Source: DAOUJI01 sp965237875
Lineage (GTDB): Bacteria > Chloroflexota > Dehalococcoidia > Lucifugimonadales > JAGWBF01
DNA length: 64,000 bases
Direction of reading: 5' to 3'
NCBI GenBank assembly: GCA_965237875.1
Contig: CBDEGP010000002.1
Coordinates: forward strand, 558,001-622,000
Below are positions 24,225 through 33,828 of the stretch, piece by piece. Within the stretch, counting starts at the first letter, position 1; each line of letters begins with the position of its first letter. A program made the position numbers and the translations under genes. Below the pieces are notes generated by a model that made no database searches, was not told where the DNA came from, and worked only from the letters and a program-made list of their open reading frames with translations.

Positions 24225-24328
24225 AATCGAGCCGGTGCCACTCCACCCAATTCTTTCCGGCTTGAGTGTTTTGCCGGCGGGACTGCGCCTCCTCCTTTAC
24301 CCGGTTGGCCTGTCCCGCTGGCTCGATT
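24225..24328 (+). ncRNA. Candidate structured RNA with alternative helices
   Basis: AATCGAGCC (24225-24233) pairs perfectly with GGCTCGATT (24320-24328), closing a domain with an inner helix GCGGGAC / GTCCCGC (24277-24283 and 24312-24318). An exclusive alternative pairs AGCCGG (24230-24235) with CCGGCT (24257-24262), followed by TGAGTGTTTT, which looks terminator-like. It lies 90 nt upstream of the SRPBCC gene. No known class recognised. Confidence 0.4.
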
Positions 24329-24417
24329 TATGGCGGCGCCGTAAGGCGTCTCCTTCTTTCTGAGATCGCAGGTTCCCCACCGGCATCCAATTCGGCGGAA
24401 GCAGACGCAGGGTTCCG

Positions 24418-24915
24418 ATGAAGGTCAAACTCAAGGACCAAGCTGTCCTGATCGACGCTCCCAGGGAGTTGGTGTTCCAGATGCTCAGCGCCATCGGCAA
24501 GGGCAGTCTGCCGGGAGGAAGCGAGTATTCACGGGTCATCGAACGGGACGGCAACGAGATCATCGCAGAATTCATTACCCCGTCGGGTTCCAGAGTCTAT
24601 CGCACCGTCGAACGGGTTGTCCTTTACCCGCCTGAACGCATTACTTACTTCCACCTTGAAGGCCCTCTGAGCTTCTCGGAAGAGGCGTTTACCCTTGAGG
24701 AGACGGACACCGGCGCCCGCCTTAGCTACTGGGGCGTAATCGAATTCAGGGCTCCCTTCTTGCCAGGAATAGGCTGGCTGATCGCTTTGGCATACGCGCG
24801 GCCGAAGTACAACTCCATCATTCGAGACCACATGTCCAGGTTGAAAACCGCGGCCGAAGCCCGTGCAGCTCGAAGCCATGTCTTTCCTCGCAATCGGACT
24901 GCTCGGGGCGAATAA
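24418..24915 (+). CDS. SRPBCC (START-like) fold protein
   Basis: 165 residues. The order of segments fits the SRPBCC superfamily: first strand KVKLKDQAVLIDAPRELVFQ with the usual AP.E.VF..L pattern, then SRVIERDGNEIIAEFITPSG, ERVVLYPPERITYFHLEG, FTLEETDTGARLSYWGVIEF, and the long C-terminal helix (IIRDHMSRLKTAAEARAARS). These proteins bind hydrophobic ligands in a deep cavity. The ligand is unknown and no partner enzyme is adjacent. The ATG is at 24418; the ribosome site is weak. Confidence 0.78.
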   Translation: MKVKLKDQAVLIDAPRELVFQMLSAIGKGSLPGGSEYSRVIERDGNEIIAEFITPSGSRVYRTVERVVLYPPERITYFHLEGPLSFSEEAFTLEETDTGARLSYWGVIEFRAPFLPGIGWLIALAYARPKYNSIIRDHMSRLKTAAEARAARSHVFPRNRTARGE

Positions 24916-25110
24916 GCTCCGGAAGCCGGTCTGACATCGCTCGTTGCACCGGTCCGGTTAAGGACCGGCTCCGCTCCGCGCATTCCGGAGCTTGATTAGC
25001 GGATGCGCGTCCGCCACCGGCAAGCCTCCGAATCTCGTATAATGCACAGGACAATGACTTTGCCTCTTCCCTATGCATGAGAATACGGGTTACCCTGACG
25101 CTCTCAGATT

Positions 25111-28100
25111 ATGGCTTGGCTGAAAGTTCTTCTATGGCTCTTGCCCAAACGCCTCAAGTCCTCATGGATGTTGTTGGCGGTTGCAGGCTTTGGCATCCTG
25201 GCGTCGGTGACCATCATGTCCGTCGGAGCCGGGTATTCAAACGCCCTGGCTGAAGGCGGACTGATTTATGCGCTTGAGACGACCCCGTCTATAACGCTCA
25301 ACGTCCATATCATTGCGCAAAACAGGCCCCTTGAGCCCACCGACTATCCTCTGCTGAATTCCACTATGGAAGACGGGACTGCCGCTGCACTGGGCTACGC
25401 CGTCACTGAGCAACATCAGCGGGGCGGACGCACCACACCCGACCTGCCCATCGTTCCGATCCTGGACGGTGAAGTCCCTTCGCAGGGCGGCGCCGTAGGC
25501 CAGTTCCATTTCCTGACGGACATTGAGAAGCGCTCCAGGCTGACGTCTGGCCGGTGGCCGTCCAAGACGCCGGTCCTCGTTGAGGGCGGGATAGAGATGG
25601 AGGCGGTCGTAGGCGTTGACGTGGCGTCAAGGCTCGGATGGGAAGTTGGCTCCAAGGCGTTTCTCCTGCCCTTCGCATTCGACGCTTCCCAAGGCATTGC
25701 GTTGGACATAGTTGGGGTCGCCGAGCCTCTGGATGCCAGGGAGGAGTACTGGGCGGGTCTGTCTTCCACGTACTTCAACGTGGTAAATCCGGCTTTCGGT
25801 CCCGTAATAGTCCCGATAGTCATCAGGGAAACCGACTTTTTCAACGGATTGGGCCAAAAATTCCCACTGCTGGTGGGCAATTTCTCCTGGTTCTATTACG
25901 TGGATAGGGCGCTGCTTGAGGCATCCCTGGTGCAGCCCACCATAGACGCCGTATCCAACCTGGAGACCGACCTGAACAAGAGCTACCCCAGGACTCTGGT
26001 CCTATCGGGGTTGGATTCCACTCTGGAGGAGTTCCAGGAGGACTTGGTGGAGGCCAGGGTGGGCATTTTCCTCTTCGTGTCCATGGTCGCGCTGGTCATT
26101 CTCTACTTCCTGGCTGTGGCTTTAAGCCTATTGGCCCGCGTCCAGTCGGCGGAAGCTGGACTCCTCAAGAGCCGTGGGGCCAGCTTGCCGCAGCTGGCCG
26201 GACTGATGAGCACAGGAGTTTTGGGGCTGGTCATGGCGTCGGCGGCCCTGGGGCCGTTGCTTGCATGGGCGCTGGTGAAGTTCCTCTTGGCGGAGGGAAT
26301 CGATCCCGCCGGGTTGGGCCGTTCGATCCCCGTTGGGCTCACCAAGGACATGTACCTGATGGGCGCTTTGGGTGGAGCCTTAAGTTTGATAGTGATAGCG
26401 GTGTCGGGCTCCGGGCTGGTGCGGTCGGGGTTGGTGGAGTTCTTGAGCGCCCGCGCAAGACCCCCTGAGAAGCCCCTGCACCAGCGTTACTATCTGGACG
26501 TGCTCGTTCTCGTAGGCGTAGGGTTTCTCTGGTGGCAGATCAATGAAAGGGGAGGGTTCCTGGAAAGGGACCTGTTGAGCGGGGCGTTGGAGGGAGACCT
26601 CACCCTGCGTCTGGGCCCGGTGTTGCTCCTGCTGGCGGCGGCTCTTTTCGCGTTTCGCCTGCTGCCCTTTCTGTACAGGTCCGCCGCTTCGTTGAGCGCC
26701 CTTGCGGCGCCCGCCTGGGTGGACTTCGCTCTACGGAGGGCCGCGCGAGACCCTATACCGCATGGCGCCATCTTTATAATGCTGATGGTCTCTGCGGCGG
26801 TGGGGATGTTCGCCGCCACCTTCCAATCGACGGCGGCCAGCAGCGTGAGCCACCAGGCCCTGTACCGAGCAGGAGGAGACTTGGTCCTCATTGATTCAGG
26901 GACCTTCCTTCCGGAGACCATTGATTCTCTGGCTGCGCTGGAGGGGGTTGAGGCTGTCAGCCCGGTGTCCAGGGTTTCGGTGCGCCTGGCGGACAGGGCG
27001 ACCCGGTCCGGCGGAGCCGTGGTGGCCGTTGATCCCGACACCTTGACAAAAGCGGCCTGGTTTAGGAACGACTTCGCGGACGAAAGTCTAGATGACCTTA
27101 TGTCTGTGCTGCGTTCCCTGGCGCCGGAGGGGATGGACTCGGCCGCCATCCCCTCCGGCGCCGAGAGCATCGGCGTGTGGGTTGACGGCAGCGATTTGCG
27201 AGAAGAGCACTCGCAAATCACTGTATGGGCCAGGGTTTCCGACTCCCAGGGCAGGCGCCACAGCGCCATATTGTACGACACGTCAGTGGAGGAAGCCGAC
27301 GGCGGCCTGACGCCCGGTAAAGGATGGACCTACCTGGAAGCTTCCCTTCCTTCATCGGAGAGATACCGGGAACCCTTTGGGCTGGAGTCCATATACATGA
27401 CCATGCCCAACAGAGGCTCTGTGACGCAAACTCCCGGGGGCGTGATGCACATCGACGACACAACGGTCAAAGGGCCTGGGATTGCCGAGCCGGACGGGCT
27501 GGTGATTGAAGGTTTCGAGTCCCAGGGAAGCTCCCAGGCCTGGGTATCTCTCCCCAACGCCGAACCTGAACCCGACGTGTTGACCCTGTCGAGCAGGGCC
27601 GCAAGAAGCGGAGATCAGGGCGTCACGTTAGCCTGGAGACGCTCCCTGGGCCAGGTCCCAAAGGGCATATTCATACCGCCGGGCGTGTATCCGCTGCCCG
27701 CTGTCGGAGGTCCGGGATTCTCCAAAGGTCAGTCCCAACGCCTCTGGGCGGACGGTCCTTTGATAACACTGGACGTCAGGGGTGTGACACGCTACTTCCC
27801 GTCTCTGGACCCGGAACGGACTCCCTTTCTTATCGTGTCCCGCCAGGACTATGATCAGCTGGTGCACCGGACGCCTAACGGGAAGCCTCTGTCCCGTCCG
27901 GGAGAGCTCTGGCTGGCCCTGGACCCCTCCGTTCCGAGGAGCTCTATCATCGGCAAGATCAACCGAGAGAACGTCGAGGGTCTTTCGGGTTCGTTCCGCA
28001 TTAGGGACAGCCGTGCGGTGGAGGACCTGGCAACCAGCAATCCTCTTGAAGGAGGGGGTTGGAATGCCCTGGCGTTGGTGAGCCTGTCGTCATTGACCCT

Positions 28101-28479
28101 GGCCGTGGCGCTTGCCCTGGGAATCTTCGCCGCCGTTTCGGTCCAGACCGGGCAGGTTGACCTGACGGTGGTGAGGGTACTGGGGTTCTCCCGCAGGCAG
28201 TTGATTATGTCCTTGGGCCTTGAGAGGCTGCTGGGCGCCGCTTTGGCCGTTGCCGCGGGAATCGGACTGGGCTACGGACTGAGCCTGTGGGTCTTGGGAC
28301 TGTTGGACACGACTTCCACGGGCGGGGATATACTTCCTCCCGTGATAACCACGTATGACGGGATGTTGATCACGGTCCTGGCAGTGGACCTGGCAGTCGT
28401 CCTGGCGGCTGCGGGACTGTTCACGGCTCTGATTGTCAACAGACTCAATACGACCGAAGCGCTCAGGACCGGGCAGTAG
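25111..28479 (+). CDS. Very large FtsX-type ABC transporter permease (first of pair)
   Basis: 1,122 residues, much larger than MacB or LolC (about 400-650). An N-terminal helix (SWMLLAVAGFGILASVTIMS) precedes an external domain of about 270 residues. The first FtsX core is near 310-440 (LFVSMVALVILYFLAVALSL, LKSRGASLPQLAGL). Two further helices follow near 465-530, then a helix at HGAIFIMLMVSAAVGMFAAT, a second large external domain (about 560-970), and the C-terminal FtsX core with LTVVRVLGFSRRQLIMSLGL and LNTTEALRTG. First gene of a four-gene operon; a TATAAT at 25038-25043 is a possible -10. Substrate unknown; lipid, lipoprotein or peptide traffic is typical of the superfamily. Confidence 0.9.
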   Translation: MAWLKVLLWLLPKRLKSSWMLLAVAGFGILASVTIMSVGAGYSNALAEGGLIYALETTPSITLNVHIIAQNRPLEPTDYPLLNSTMEDGTAAALGYAVTEQHQRGGRTTPDLPIVPILDGEVPSQGGAVGQFHFLTDIEKRSRLTSGRWPSKTPVLVEGGIEMEAVVGVDVASRLGWEVGSKAFLLPFAFDASQGIALDIVGVAEPLDAREEYWAGLSSTYFNVVNPAFGPVIVPIVIRETDFFNGLGQKFPLLVGNFSWFYYVDRALLEASLVQPTIDAVSNLETDLNKSYPRTLVLSGLDSTLEEFQEDLVEARVGIFLFVSMVALVILYFLAVALSLLARVQSAEAGLLKSRGASLPQLAGLMSTGVLGLVMASAALGPLLAWALVKFLLAEGIDPAGLGRSIPVGLTKDMYLMGALGGALSLIVIAVSGSGLVRSGLVEFLSARARPPEKPLHQRYYLDVLVLVGVGFLWWQINERGGFLERDLLSGALEGDLTLRLGPVLLLLAAALFAFRLLPFLYRSAASLSALAAPAWVDFALRRAARDPIPHGAIFIMLMVSAAVGMFAATFQSTAASSVSHQALYRAGGDLVLIDSGTFLPETIDSLAALEGVEAVSPVSRVSVRLADRATRSGGAVVAVDPDTLTKAAWFRNDFADESLDDLMSVLRSLAPEGMDSAAIPSGAESIGVWVDGSDLREEHSQITVWARVSDSQGRRHSAILYDTSVEEADGGLTPGKGWTYLEASLPSSERYREPFGLESIYMTMPNRGSVTQTPGGVMHIDDTTVKGPGIAEPDGLVIEGFESQGSSQAWVSLPNAEPEPDVLTLSSRAARSGDQGVTLAWRRSLGQVPKGIFIPPGVYPLPAVGGPGFSKGQSQRLWADGPLITLDVRGVTRYFPSLDPERTPFLIVSRQDYDQLVHRTPNGKPLSRPGELWLALDPSVPRSSIIGKINRENVEGLSGSFRIRDSRAVEDLATSNPLEGGGWNALALVSLSSLTLAVALALGIFAAVSVQTGQVDLTVVRVLGFSRRQLIMSLGLERLLGAALAVAAGIGLGYGLSLWVLGLLDTTSTGGDILPPVITTYDGMLITVLAVDLAVVLAAAGLFTALIVNRLNTTEALRTGQ

Positions 28480-28484
28480 GAATC

Positions 28485-31400
28485 ATGTCGTTCCTTAAAC
28501 TGGCGTACATAATCTCCATACGCAGGATAATCTCAAGTTGGAAGCTTGAGATGGCCCTGCTCATAGGCATCACTGTCGCTGTGGCCCTGATGTCCAGCGG
28601 CATCGTCTTCTCGGACCTGCTGGCCGACGTGGCGCTTCGGCAGACTCTGGAGGAAGCCTCACCCGAGGAGGCCAACATCTCGGTCCGGGCTTTCAACAAC
28701 CTGGAGGACCCTGCGTTTGTCAGAAGGGCGGACACGGTCTACCGGAAGGCCCTGGACGGAGTGTACGGACGGGTGACGCGGCGGCTCGACGAATATATGA
28801 AGGAACAGGTCTACGTAGTCGAAACCATCACTTTCCTGTTCCAGGGTCACCCGCAGCTGGAGCTGGAATTCGAGGTGCGTCCAAGGGGGCGGCTCAAGTA
28901 TTTGCAGGGGATGATGGACAACCCCGCCGGCAAGGCCGCGGACAGAGTGACTTTACTCAAGGGCGAGTGGCCCTACTCCCGGCGTGCGGGCGACGCCGGA
29001 GTCCTGCAAGTGGCCTTGGACGAGCAGGGGGCGGCTTTGCTTGACTTGGACGTTGGGGATAGGATGGAAATATTCCCAGCCTCGGGGAATACTAGAAAGA
29101 CGCCCACCACGGTGGAGATAGTCGGAATCTTCAAGGCCGTGGACCCCCAGGACGAGTTCTGGTATGGGAACACCACCTCCTTTAATTCCACCAACAACGA
29201 TTTTCCGATGGTGCACATGTTCACCACGGAGCCCACCATCACCGAAAGCGTGGCGGGCTTCTATCCGGGACTCCAGTTTGACGTCACCTGGTTCTACTTC
29301 CTGGACCGGCAGGCCCTGACTGCCGATGAAGTGGGTCTATTGCAGAGTGTGCTTGCCAGCCTGCAGTTCGACGTGCCTGCCAATATTGCAAACGGCTCCA
29401 TTCGCATCACGCTGGATGATGTATTGGACCACTACGAAGAGCGGCTGCTTCTGGCTAGAGTTCCCCTTTTCCTGATGGTGTTCCTGGTCACGGCGATACT
29501 TATATATTTCATGGCCCTCATGACCGGGTTGATAGTAAAGTCCCGCTCCAACGAGATTTCTCTGATGAAGAGCCGGGGTTCGACCATTCTTCAAATAGGT
29601 GTGCTCGCCGCCACCGAAGGATTCCTGCTGGCCGCTCCGGCGCTGGTGGTGGGCCTGGTCCTCGGACTCGGAGTGTCCAGAGCTTTGGGTGACTTCTTCT
29701 TCGACGTGGGCGTCAGTGGAGACCTGCCGGCGGTAAGCCTCTCGGCCGGGGCGATTCTCCTGGGTCTGGCGGGCGCCCTGCTGTCCGCGGCGGTTTTCAC
29801 GGGCGCCTCCATAATGGCGGCCCGGCACGGAATAGTGGAGCTCCGCCAATCGGGGGCTCGGCCTCCGAGGTCCCCCTTCATCCACCGTTACTATCTGGAC
29901 GTGCTGTTGCTGGCGTTGATCGGCCTTCTCTGGTGGCAGCTCCAGACCAGGGACACGGTCCTGGTGCGTTCCGTAGGGGCCGACGGCGCAGAGATAGACT
30001 TTACGCTGCTGCTGGGTCCCGTACTGGGACTGATTGCCTTTGGGCTAATAGTGATGCGTTTCTTGCCGGCGTTGTTTAGCCTGGCCGCCAACTTGACCCA
30101 GCCGGTGGCGCCCCCCTGGCTTCTTCAGGGGCTAAGGCACGTGTCCAGAGACCCCATAGTCCCTGGGTCCATGGTCGTGCTGCTGATAATGGGCGTCGCG
30201 CTGGGCGTCCTGGGAAGCTCCTTCAGCTCGACGTTGGAGGGCAGCCAGCGTGACAGGGGACTCTACGAAGCGGGCGCCGACGTCAGGGTCGAATATGTCC
30301 CGCCGCGACAGTACCGGCCCACTCTGGGGTTGGCTGAAGCAATCGGAGAGGCGGATGGAGTCGCGGAGGCTGCCGAGGTTAGGCGTGTAAGCGGGAGTCC
30401 CCTGACCACCGGGTTCAACACAGGTTCCGTCTCCATCATCGGGGTCGAGTCGGAGAGGTTTGGGGAGGTGGTCTGGGACAGGCCTGACTTCTCAAGAGAA
30501 GGCTCTTTGACCGAGGCCATCGGAAGGTTGGAGTCCGCCACAAGGTCCCTAGACTTGGACGACAGTGGAACCCTCTTGCCGGAAGACGCCGTGAGCCTGT
30601 CGCTTTGGGTGAACCGCACGAGGCCCGACACACGAAACAGGCTCTACGTGCGCCTCCAGGACGCCGCCGGGACGTACTTCGACATTGAGTTGGGAAGGCT
30701 GGATTTCACAGGATGGATGAGGCTTGAAGCCCCCATATCTCCCATTGTGCTGGGGAGTTCCTTCAGGAACAGACAAGCTCCGCCGGAGATTGTCCCGCCC
30801 TACAGGGCGCTGGCTATCCACGGTTCCACATCCGGGTTCGGCGGTTCGGCGGGCTCGGGCAGCCTGCTGTTGAGCGATTTCTCAGTGACAACTCCCGGGG
30901 GAGAGCGAGTCCTTGAGCCTTTCGAGTCCGCAGACGGTTGGCACGTGCTGGAGGACTACTCAAAACCGGGCCTCTATGCCTTGGAAGTGACTATGGCGGC
31001 GTCAAGAGACGGGACCCAAGGATCTGCTAGGTTCACTTGGGCTCCTGGAGGGACTGGAATTCGCGGGATTAAGACGGGGGCCGGTGAGCCGCCCATTCCC
31101 GCGCTGGTGAGCAGTTCGTTTCTGGACGTGGCGGTGGCCGACCTGGGAGATAGGGTTGGAGTCTTTGGGCTGACCACCGCCCTTCCCATAGACATCATCG
31201 GCGTCGTCGAATATTTCCCAACTATGGAGGACCCGGAAGAGACGCCTTTTATGGTGGTTGACCTGTCGGCCCTTAACCACTACGTGAACCTCCACGCCAG
31301 GAACCTGGTTGGCGGCAGCAATGAGCTTTGGGTGAGTTTGGACGGGAGTGCTGCATCCGCAGACAGCGTCACCGGTCTCGCGGAAAGTTCGGGGGTCAGG

Positions 31401-31892
31401 GCGCTTCAGACCCACGTTGCAGCGGACATTGTGGAAGCGCGCCTGGACCGGCCCTTGATGAACGCAGGTTGGGGAGGCATGTTGGCTATAATGTTCATGG
31501 CTCTTGTGTTGGTCAGCGCCACTGCCGTGATGCTCTTCTGCTACGTAAACATCCAGGAGAGAAAGACCGAGTTCGCCCTGCTGCGAGCTATGGGTTTTTC
31601 CGGGCGGCAGATAAATGCCGTCGTATGGTTCGACCTGCTTCTGGTCCTGGTGTTGGGCCTGGGGTTGGGGACTCTCGCGGGAGTCTGGATGGGTGTGGGC
31701 TTGCTGCCGGTGATGGAAGTGGCCGAGGAGGGAGCGCGAGTGGTCCCGCCCATGACGCTCAAGACGAATTCATCCGCCCTTATGATATTGTCGCTGGTCC
31801 TCGTAGGAGTGACGGCGCTGTCCTTGGCCTGGTCGTTCTGGTTGAACGCCAGGGTTGAGGTGCAGAGAGTTCTCAGGATAGGCGAGGCGTAA
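28485..31892 (+). CDS. Very large FtsX-type ABC transporter permease (second of pair)
   Basis: 1,135 residues, starting 5 nt after the first permease and colinear with it throughout, so the two are paralogues that probably form a heterodimer. Shared layout: N-terminal helix (LEMALLIGITVAVALMSSGI), external domain, FtsX core with SLMKSRGSTILQIGVLAATE, central helices (HRYYLDVLLLALIGLLWWQL occurs in near-identical form in both), second external domain, and C-terminal core with FALLRAMGFSGRQINAVVWF. The second external domain has an EPFES...W phrase (VLEPFESADGWHVLEDYSKP) that resembles a jelly-roll binding module. Followed by the ATPase genes. Confidence 0.9.
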   Translation: MSFLKLAYIISIRRIISSWKLEMALLIGITVAVALMSSGIVFSDLLADVALRQTLEEASPEEANISVRAFNNLEDPAFVRRADTVYRKALDGVYGRVTRRLDEYMKEQVYVVETITFLFQGHPQLELEFEVRPRGRLKYLQGMMDNPAGKAADRVTLLKGEWPYSRRAGDAGVLQVALDEQGAALLDLDVGDRMEIFPASGNTRKTPTTVEIVGIFKAVDPQDEFWYGNTTSFNSTNNDFPMVHMFTTEPTITESVAGFYPGLQFDVTWFYFLDRQALTADEVGLLQSVLASLQFDVPANIANGSIRITLDDVLDHYEERLLLARVPLFLMVFLVTAILIYFMALMTGLIVKSRSNEISLMKSRGSTILQIGVLAATEGFLLAAPALVVGLVLGLGVSRALGDFFFDVGVSGDLPAVSLSAGAILLGLAGALLSAAVFTGASIMAARHGIVELRQSGARPPRSPFIHRYYLDVLLLALIGLLWWQLQTRDTVLVRSVGADGAEIDFTLLLGPVLGLIAFGLIVMRFLPALFSLAANLTQPVAPPWLLQGLRHVSRDPIVPGSMVVLLIMGVALGVLGSSFSSTLEGSQRDRGLYEAGADVRVEYVPPRQYRPTLGLAEAIGEADGVAEAAEVRRVSGSPLTTGFNTGSVSIIGVESERFGEVVWDRPDFSREGSLTEAIGRLESATRSLDLDDSGTLLPEDAVSLSLWVNRTRPDTRNRLYVRLQDAAGTYFDIELGRLDFTGWMRLEAPISPIVLGSSFRNRQAPPEIVPPYRALAIHGSTSGFGGSAGSGSLLLSDFSVTTPGGERVLEPFESADGWHVLEDYSKPGLYALEVTMAASRDGTQGSARFTWAPGGTGIRGIKTGAGEPPIPALVSSSFLDVAVADLGDRVGVFGLTTALPIDIIGVVEYFPTMEDPEETPFMVVDLSALNHYVNLHARNLVGGSNELWVSLDGSAASADSVTGLAESSGVRALQTHVAADIVEARLDRPLMNAGWGGMLAIMFMALVLVSATAVMLFCYVNIQERKTEFALLRAMGFSGRQINAVVWFDLLLVLVLGLGLGTLAGVWMGVGLLPVMEVAEEGARVVPPMTLKTNSSALMILSLVLVGVTALSLAWSFWLNARVEVQRVLRIGEA

Positions 31893-31939
31893 CTCATGTC
31901 CTTCATTTTATCTGACGGGGCATCTGACGGGAGAAGAGA

Positions 31940-32977
31940 ATGAGAAGTCGCAACAGGCAGACGCGGCCGGTGGACTTAGACGTGGCTGCGGAGCGGGAAA
32001 CTCTCGACCAGGGTCAGAGCGGCTCGACGGCCGCCGGGCGCCCGTACATAGAGTGCCGAGACCTGTTCAAAATATACAAGAGGGCCGACCTGGAAGTTGT
32101 CGCGTTGAGGGGTGTGGACTTGGAGGTCCGGTCCGGTGAGATGGTGGGCATCGTGGGGACCAGCGGAAGCGGCAAGAGCACCCTTCTCAACATCCTTTCG
32201 GGACTGGACAGGCCCTCAGCCGGACAGGTGCGGGTGGGAGACCGGGATTTGCTGGACATCTCGGACCGGGAGTTGGTCATATACCGCAGGCTCGAAGTGG
32301 GCTTTGTATGGCAGGCCACCGGTCGAAACCTGGCGCCCTATCTGAACGTACATGAGAACCTGGAGTTGCCTATGGCCGTTGCGGGAGTGGAGGGGGGCGC
32401 CCGGAAAAGGCGGGTCAGGGAGCTGCTGGAGGCTTTGGGAATCGGAGACAAGGCGCGCAGGCTGCCTCACGAACTTTCGGGCGGCGAGCAGCAGCGAGCG
32501 GCCATCGGCATTGCCATGTCCACCCGCCCGCCGCTGGTCCTGGCGGATGAGCCCACGGGTGAGTTGGACAACCAGACGGGGTCCCAAGTCATAGAGCTTC
32601 TAAGGAACATGAACCGCACCTATGGCGTCACCGTAATCATAGTGACACACCATCCCGGAGTGACCGAGGCCGTGGACCGGGTGTTGCACATTAGAGACGG
32701 GCGGATCAGCTCCGAAACATATATGCAGTTGACCTACCAAAGGTCGGGGGAAAGAGTCGAGCGGGAATATCTCGTAGTGGACCGCGCGGGACGCCTTCAA
32801 CTTCCCCAGGGCTACTCCGACAGGTTCAGGTCGGCGAGGTTGGCCACGGCACAGGTGGACGGGGAACAGGTCACCATAAAGCCGGCTTCCCCATCTTCAG
32901 GAGACGCGACGTCCAGAAATGAGGAAACGCCTCAACTCCCCAATGACCCGGATTCGTCCGCAAAGGAGCCGGACTGA
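31940..32977 (+). CDS. ABC transporter ATPase with C-terminal extension
   Basis: 345 residues. Residues 35-255 are a MacB/LolD-type nucleotide-binding domain: Walker A GTSGSGKST (73-81), Q-loop FVWQATGRN, signature LSGGEQQR (179-186), Walker B LVLADEPTGELD and H-loop VTHH. The last ~90 residues are unusual for the family. Within them REYLVVDRAGRLQLPQG (275-291) and QVDGEQVTIKP (305-315) resemble an AbrB/SpoVT swapped hairpin, a DNA-binding or dimerisation fold, and a Ser/Asp/Glu-rich tail follows. The gene abuts the second ATPase gene (stop and start adjacent), consistent with a heterodimeric motor for the two permeases. Confidence 0.92.
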   Translation: MRSRNRQTRPVDLDVAAERETLDQGQSGSTAAGRPYIECRDLFKIYKRADLEVVALRGVDLEVRSGEMVGIVGTSGSGKSTLLNILSGLDRPSAGQVRVGDRDLLDISDRELVIYRRLEVGFVWQATGRNLAPYLNVHENLELPMAVAGVEGGARKRRVRELLEALGIGDKARRLPHELSGGEQQRAAIGIAMSTRPPLVLADEPTGELDNQTGSQVIELLRNMNRTYGVTVIIVTHHPGVTEAVDRVLHIRDGRISSETYMQLTYQRSGERVEREYLVVDRAGRLQLPQGYSDRFRSARLATAQVDGEQVTIKPASPSSGDATSRNEETPQLPNDPDSSAKEPD

Positions 32978-33685
32978 ATGACGACTTCAGGGGCGCTCAT
33001 ATCCACCCGTGAGCTGACCCGCACCTTCGGGTCCGGCGACCGGTCCGTCTCCGCCGTAAAGAACGTGAGCCTCGATGTGTTCCCCGGGGACTTTCTGGCC
33101 GTAGTGGGCCGTTCGGGTTCGGGTAAGACCACCCTGCTGAATCTCATGGCAGGGCTGGACCGGCCTACGACCGGAAGCGTGGTTTTCGAGGGCGCCGACC
33201 TGACGTCCATGTCCGACGCCGACCTTACCGAGCTTCGGAAGCGCAGCATAGGCTTCGTGTTCCAGTCCTTCGGCCTCATGCCGCTGTTGTCCGCATACGA
33301 GAACGTCGAGCTTCCACTCCACATCAGAGGAGTCGGGTGGCGGGAACGGCGGCGGCGGGCCCACCGAGTTCTGGAGGCGGTGGGCCTGGGTTCAAGGGCC
33401 CGTCATAGACCCTACGAGCTGTCCGGCGGCGAGCAGCAAAGAGTGGCCATCGCTAGGGCCTTGGCGGCGGAACCCCAGGTTGTCTTCGCCGACGAACCCA
33501 CGGGAGAGTTGGACACCCAGACCGCCATGACCATCGCCTCCATCCTGGGAGAGACGGTCCGCGCTCAAGGCGTAACCGTTATCGTGGCCACCCATGACCT
33601 GGCCCTCGCCGGAATCAGTTCCCGGACCATCGAGCTGGTCGACGGAAGCCGGGTCAGCGACTCCGGCCCAACAGCCCCGCCCTAA
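32978..33685 (+). CDS. ABC transporter ATPase (MacB/LolD type)
   Basis: 235 residues, a complete nucleotide-binding domain. Walker A GRSGSGKTT (44-52), Q-loop FVFQSFGLMPLLSA, signature LSGGEQQRVAIARAL, Walker B VVFADEPTGELDTQ and H-loop ATHDLALA. It starts directly at the end of the first ATPase gene. The pairing of two different ATPases with two different large permeases indicates a four-subunit asymmetric complex. Confidence 0.93.
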   Translation: MTTSGALISTRELTRTFGSGDRSVSAVKNVSLDVFPGDFLAVVGRSGSGKTTLLNLMAGLDRPTTGSVVFEGADLTSMSDADLTELRKRSIGFVFQSFGLMPLLSAYENVELPLHIRGVGWRERRRRAHRVLEAVGLGSRARHRPYELSGGEQQRVAIARALAAEPQVVFADEPTGELDTQTAMTIASILGETVRAQGVTVIVATHDLALAGISSRTIELVDGSRVSDSGPTAPP

Positions 33686-33762
33686 CGCCGTACATCAAGT
33701 CTCAACACTCCAGCGCCGGAGGGCTAAAATGTCCCTTCACTACAGGGCGTCCCCAACCGTCT

Positions 33763-33780
33763 TTCCGGCGGAGGCCGGAA
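33763..33780. repeat. Dispersed hairpin repeat core
   Basis: TTCCGGC-GGAG-GCCGGAA, a perfect 7-bp hairpin followed by TCCA. The same core with compensatory changes is found at 55554 and 62536. It lies between the ABC operon and hicAB and may act in transcript end formation. Confidence 0.6.
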
Positions 33781-33801
33781 TCCACACTTCGCTTGGCAAT
33801 C

Positions 33802-33815
33802 GTACATTTATGTAC
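33802..33815 (+). promoter_or_regulatory. Palindromic operator upstream of hicAB
   Basis: GTACAT-TT-ATGTAC, a perfect 14-bp palindrome 14 nt upstream of the hicA start; TATCAT follows at once and could be a -10. HicB antitoxins with helix-turn-helix domains autorepress from such sites. Confidence 0.5.
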
Positions 33816-33828
33816 TATCATAGATTCA

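Noticed and set aside
33793..33828. Upstream in-frame ATG for hicA
   Set aside because: It would place the first codons across the palindromic operator and the -10-like sequence; family similarity begins at the ATG at 33829.
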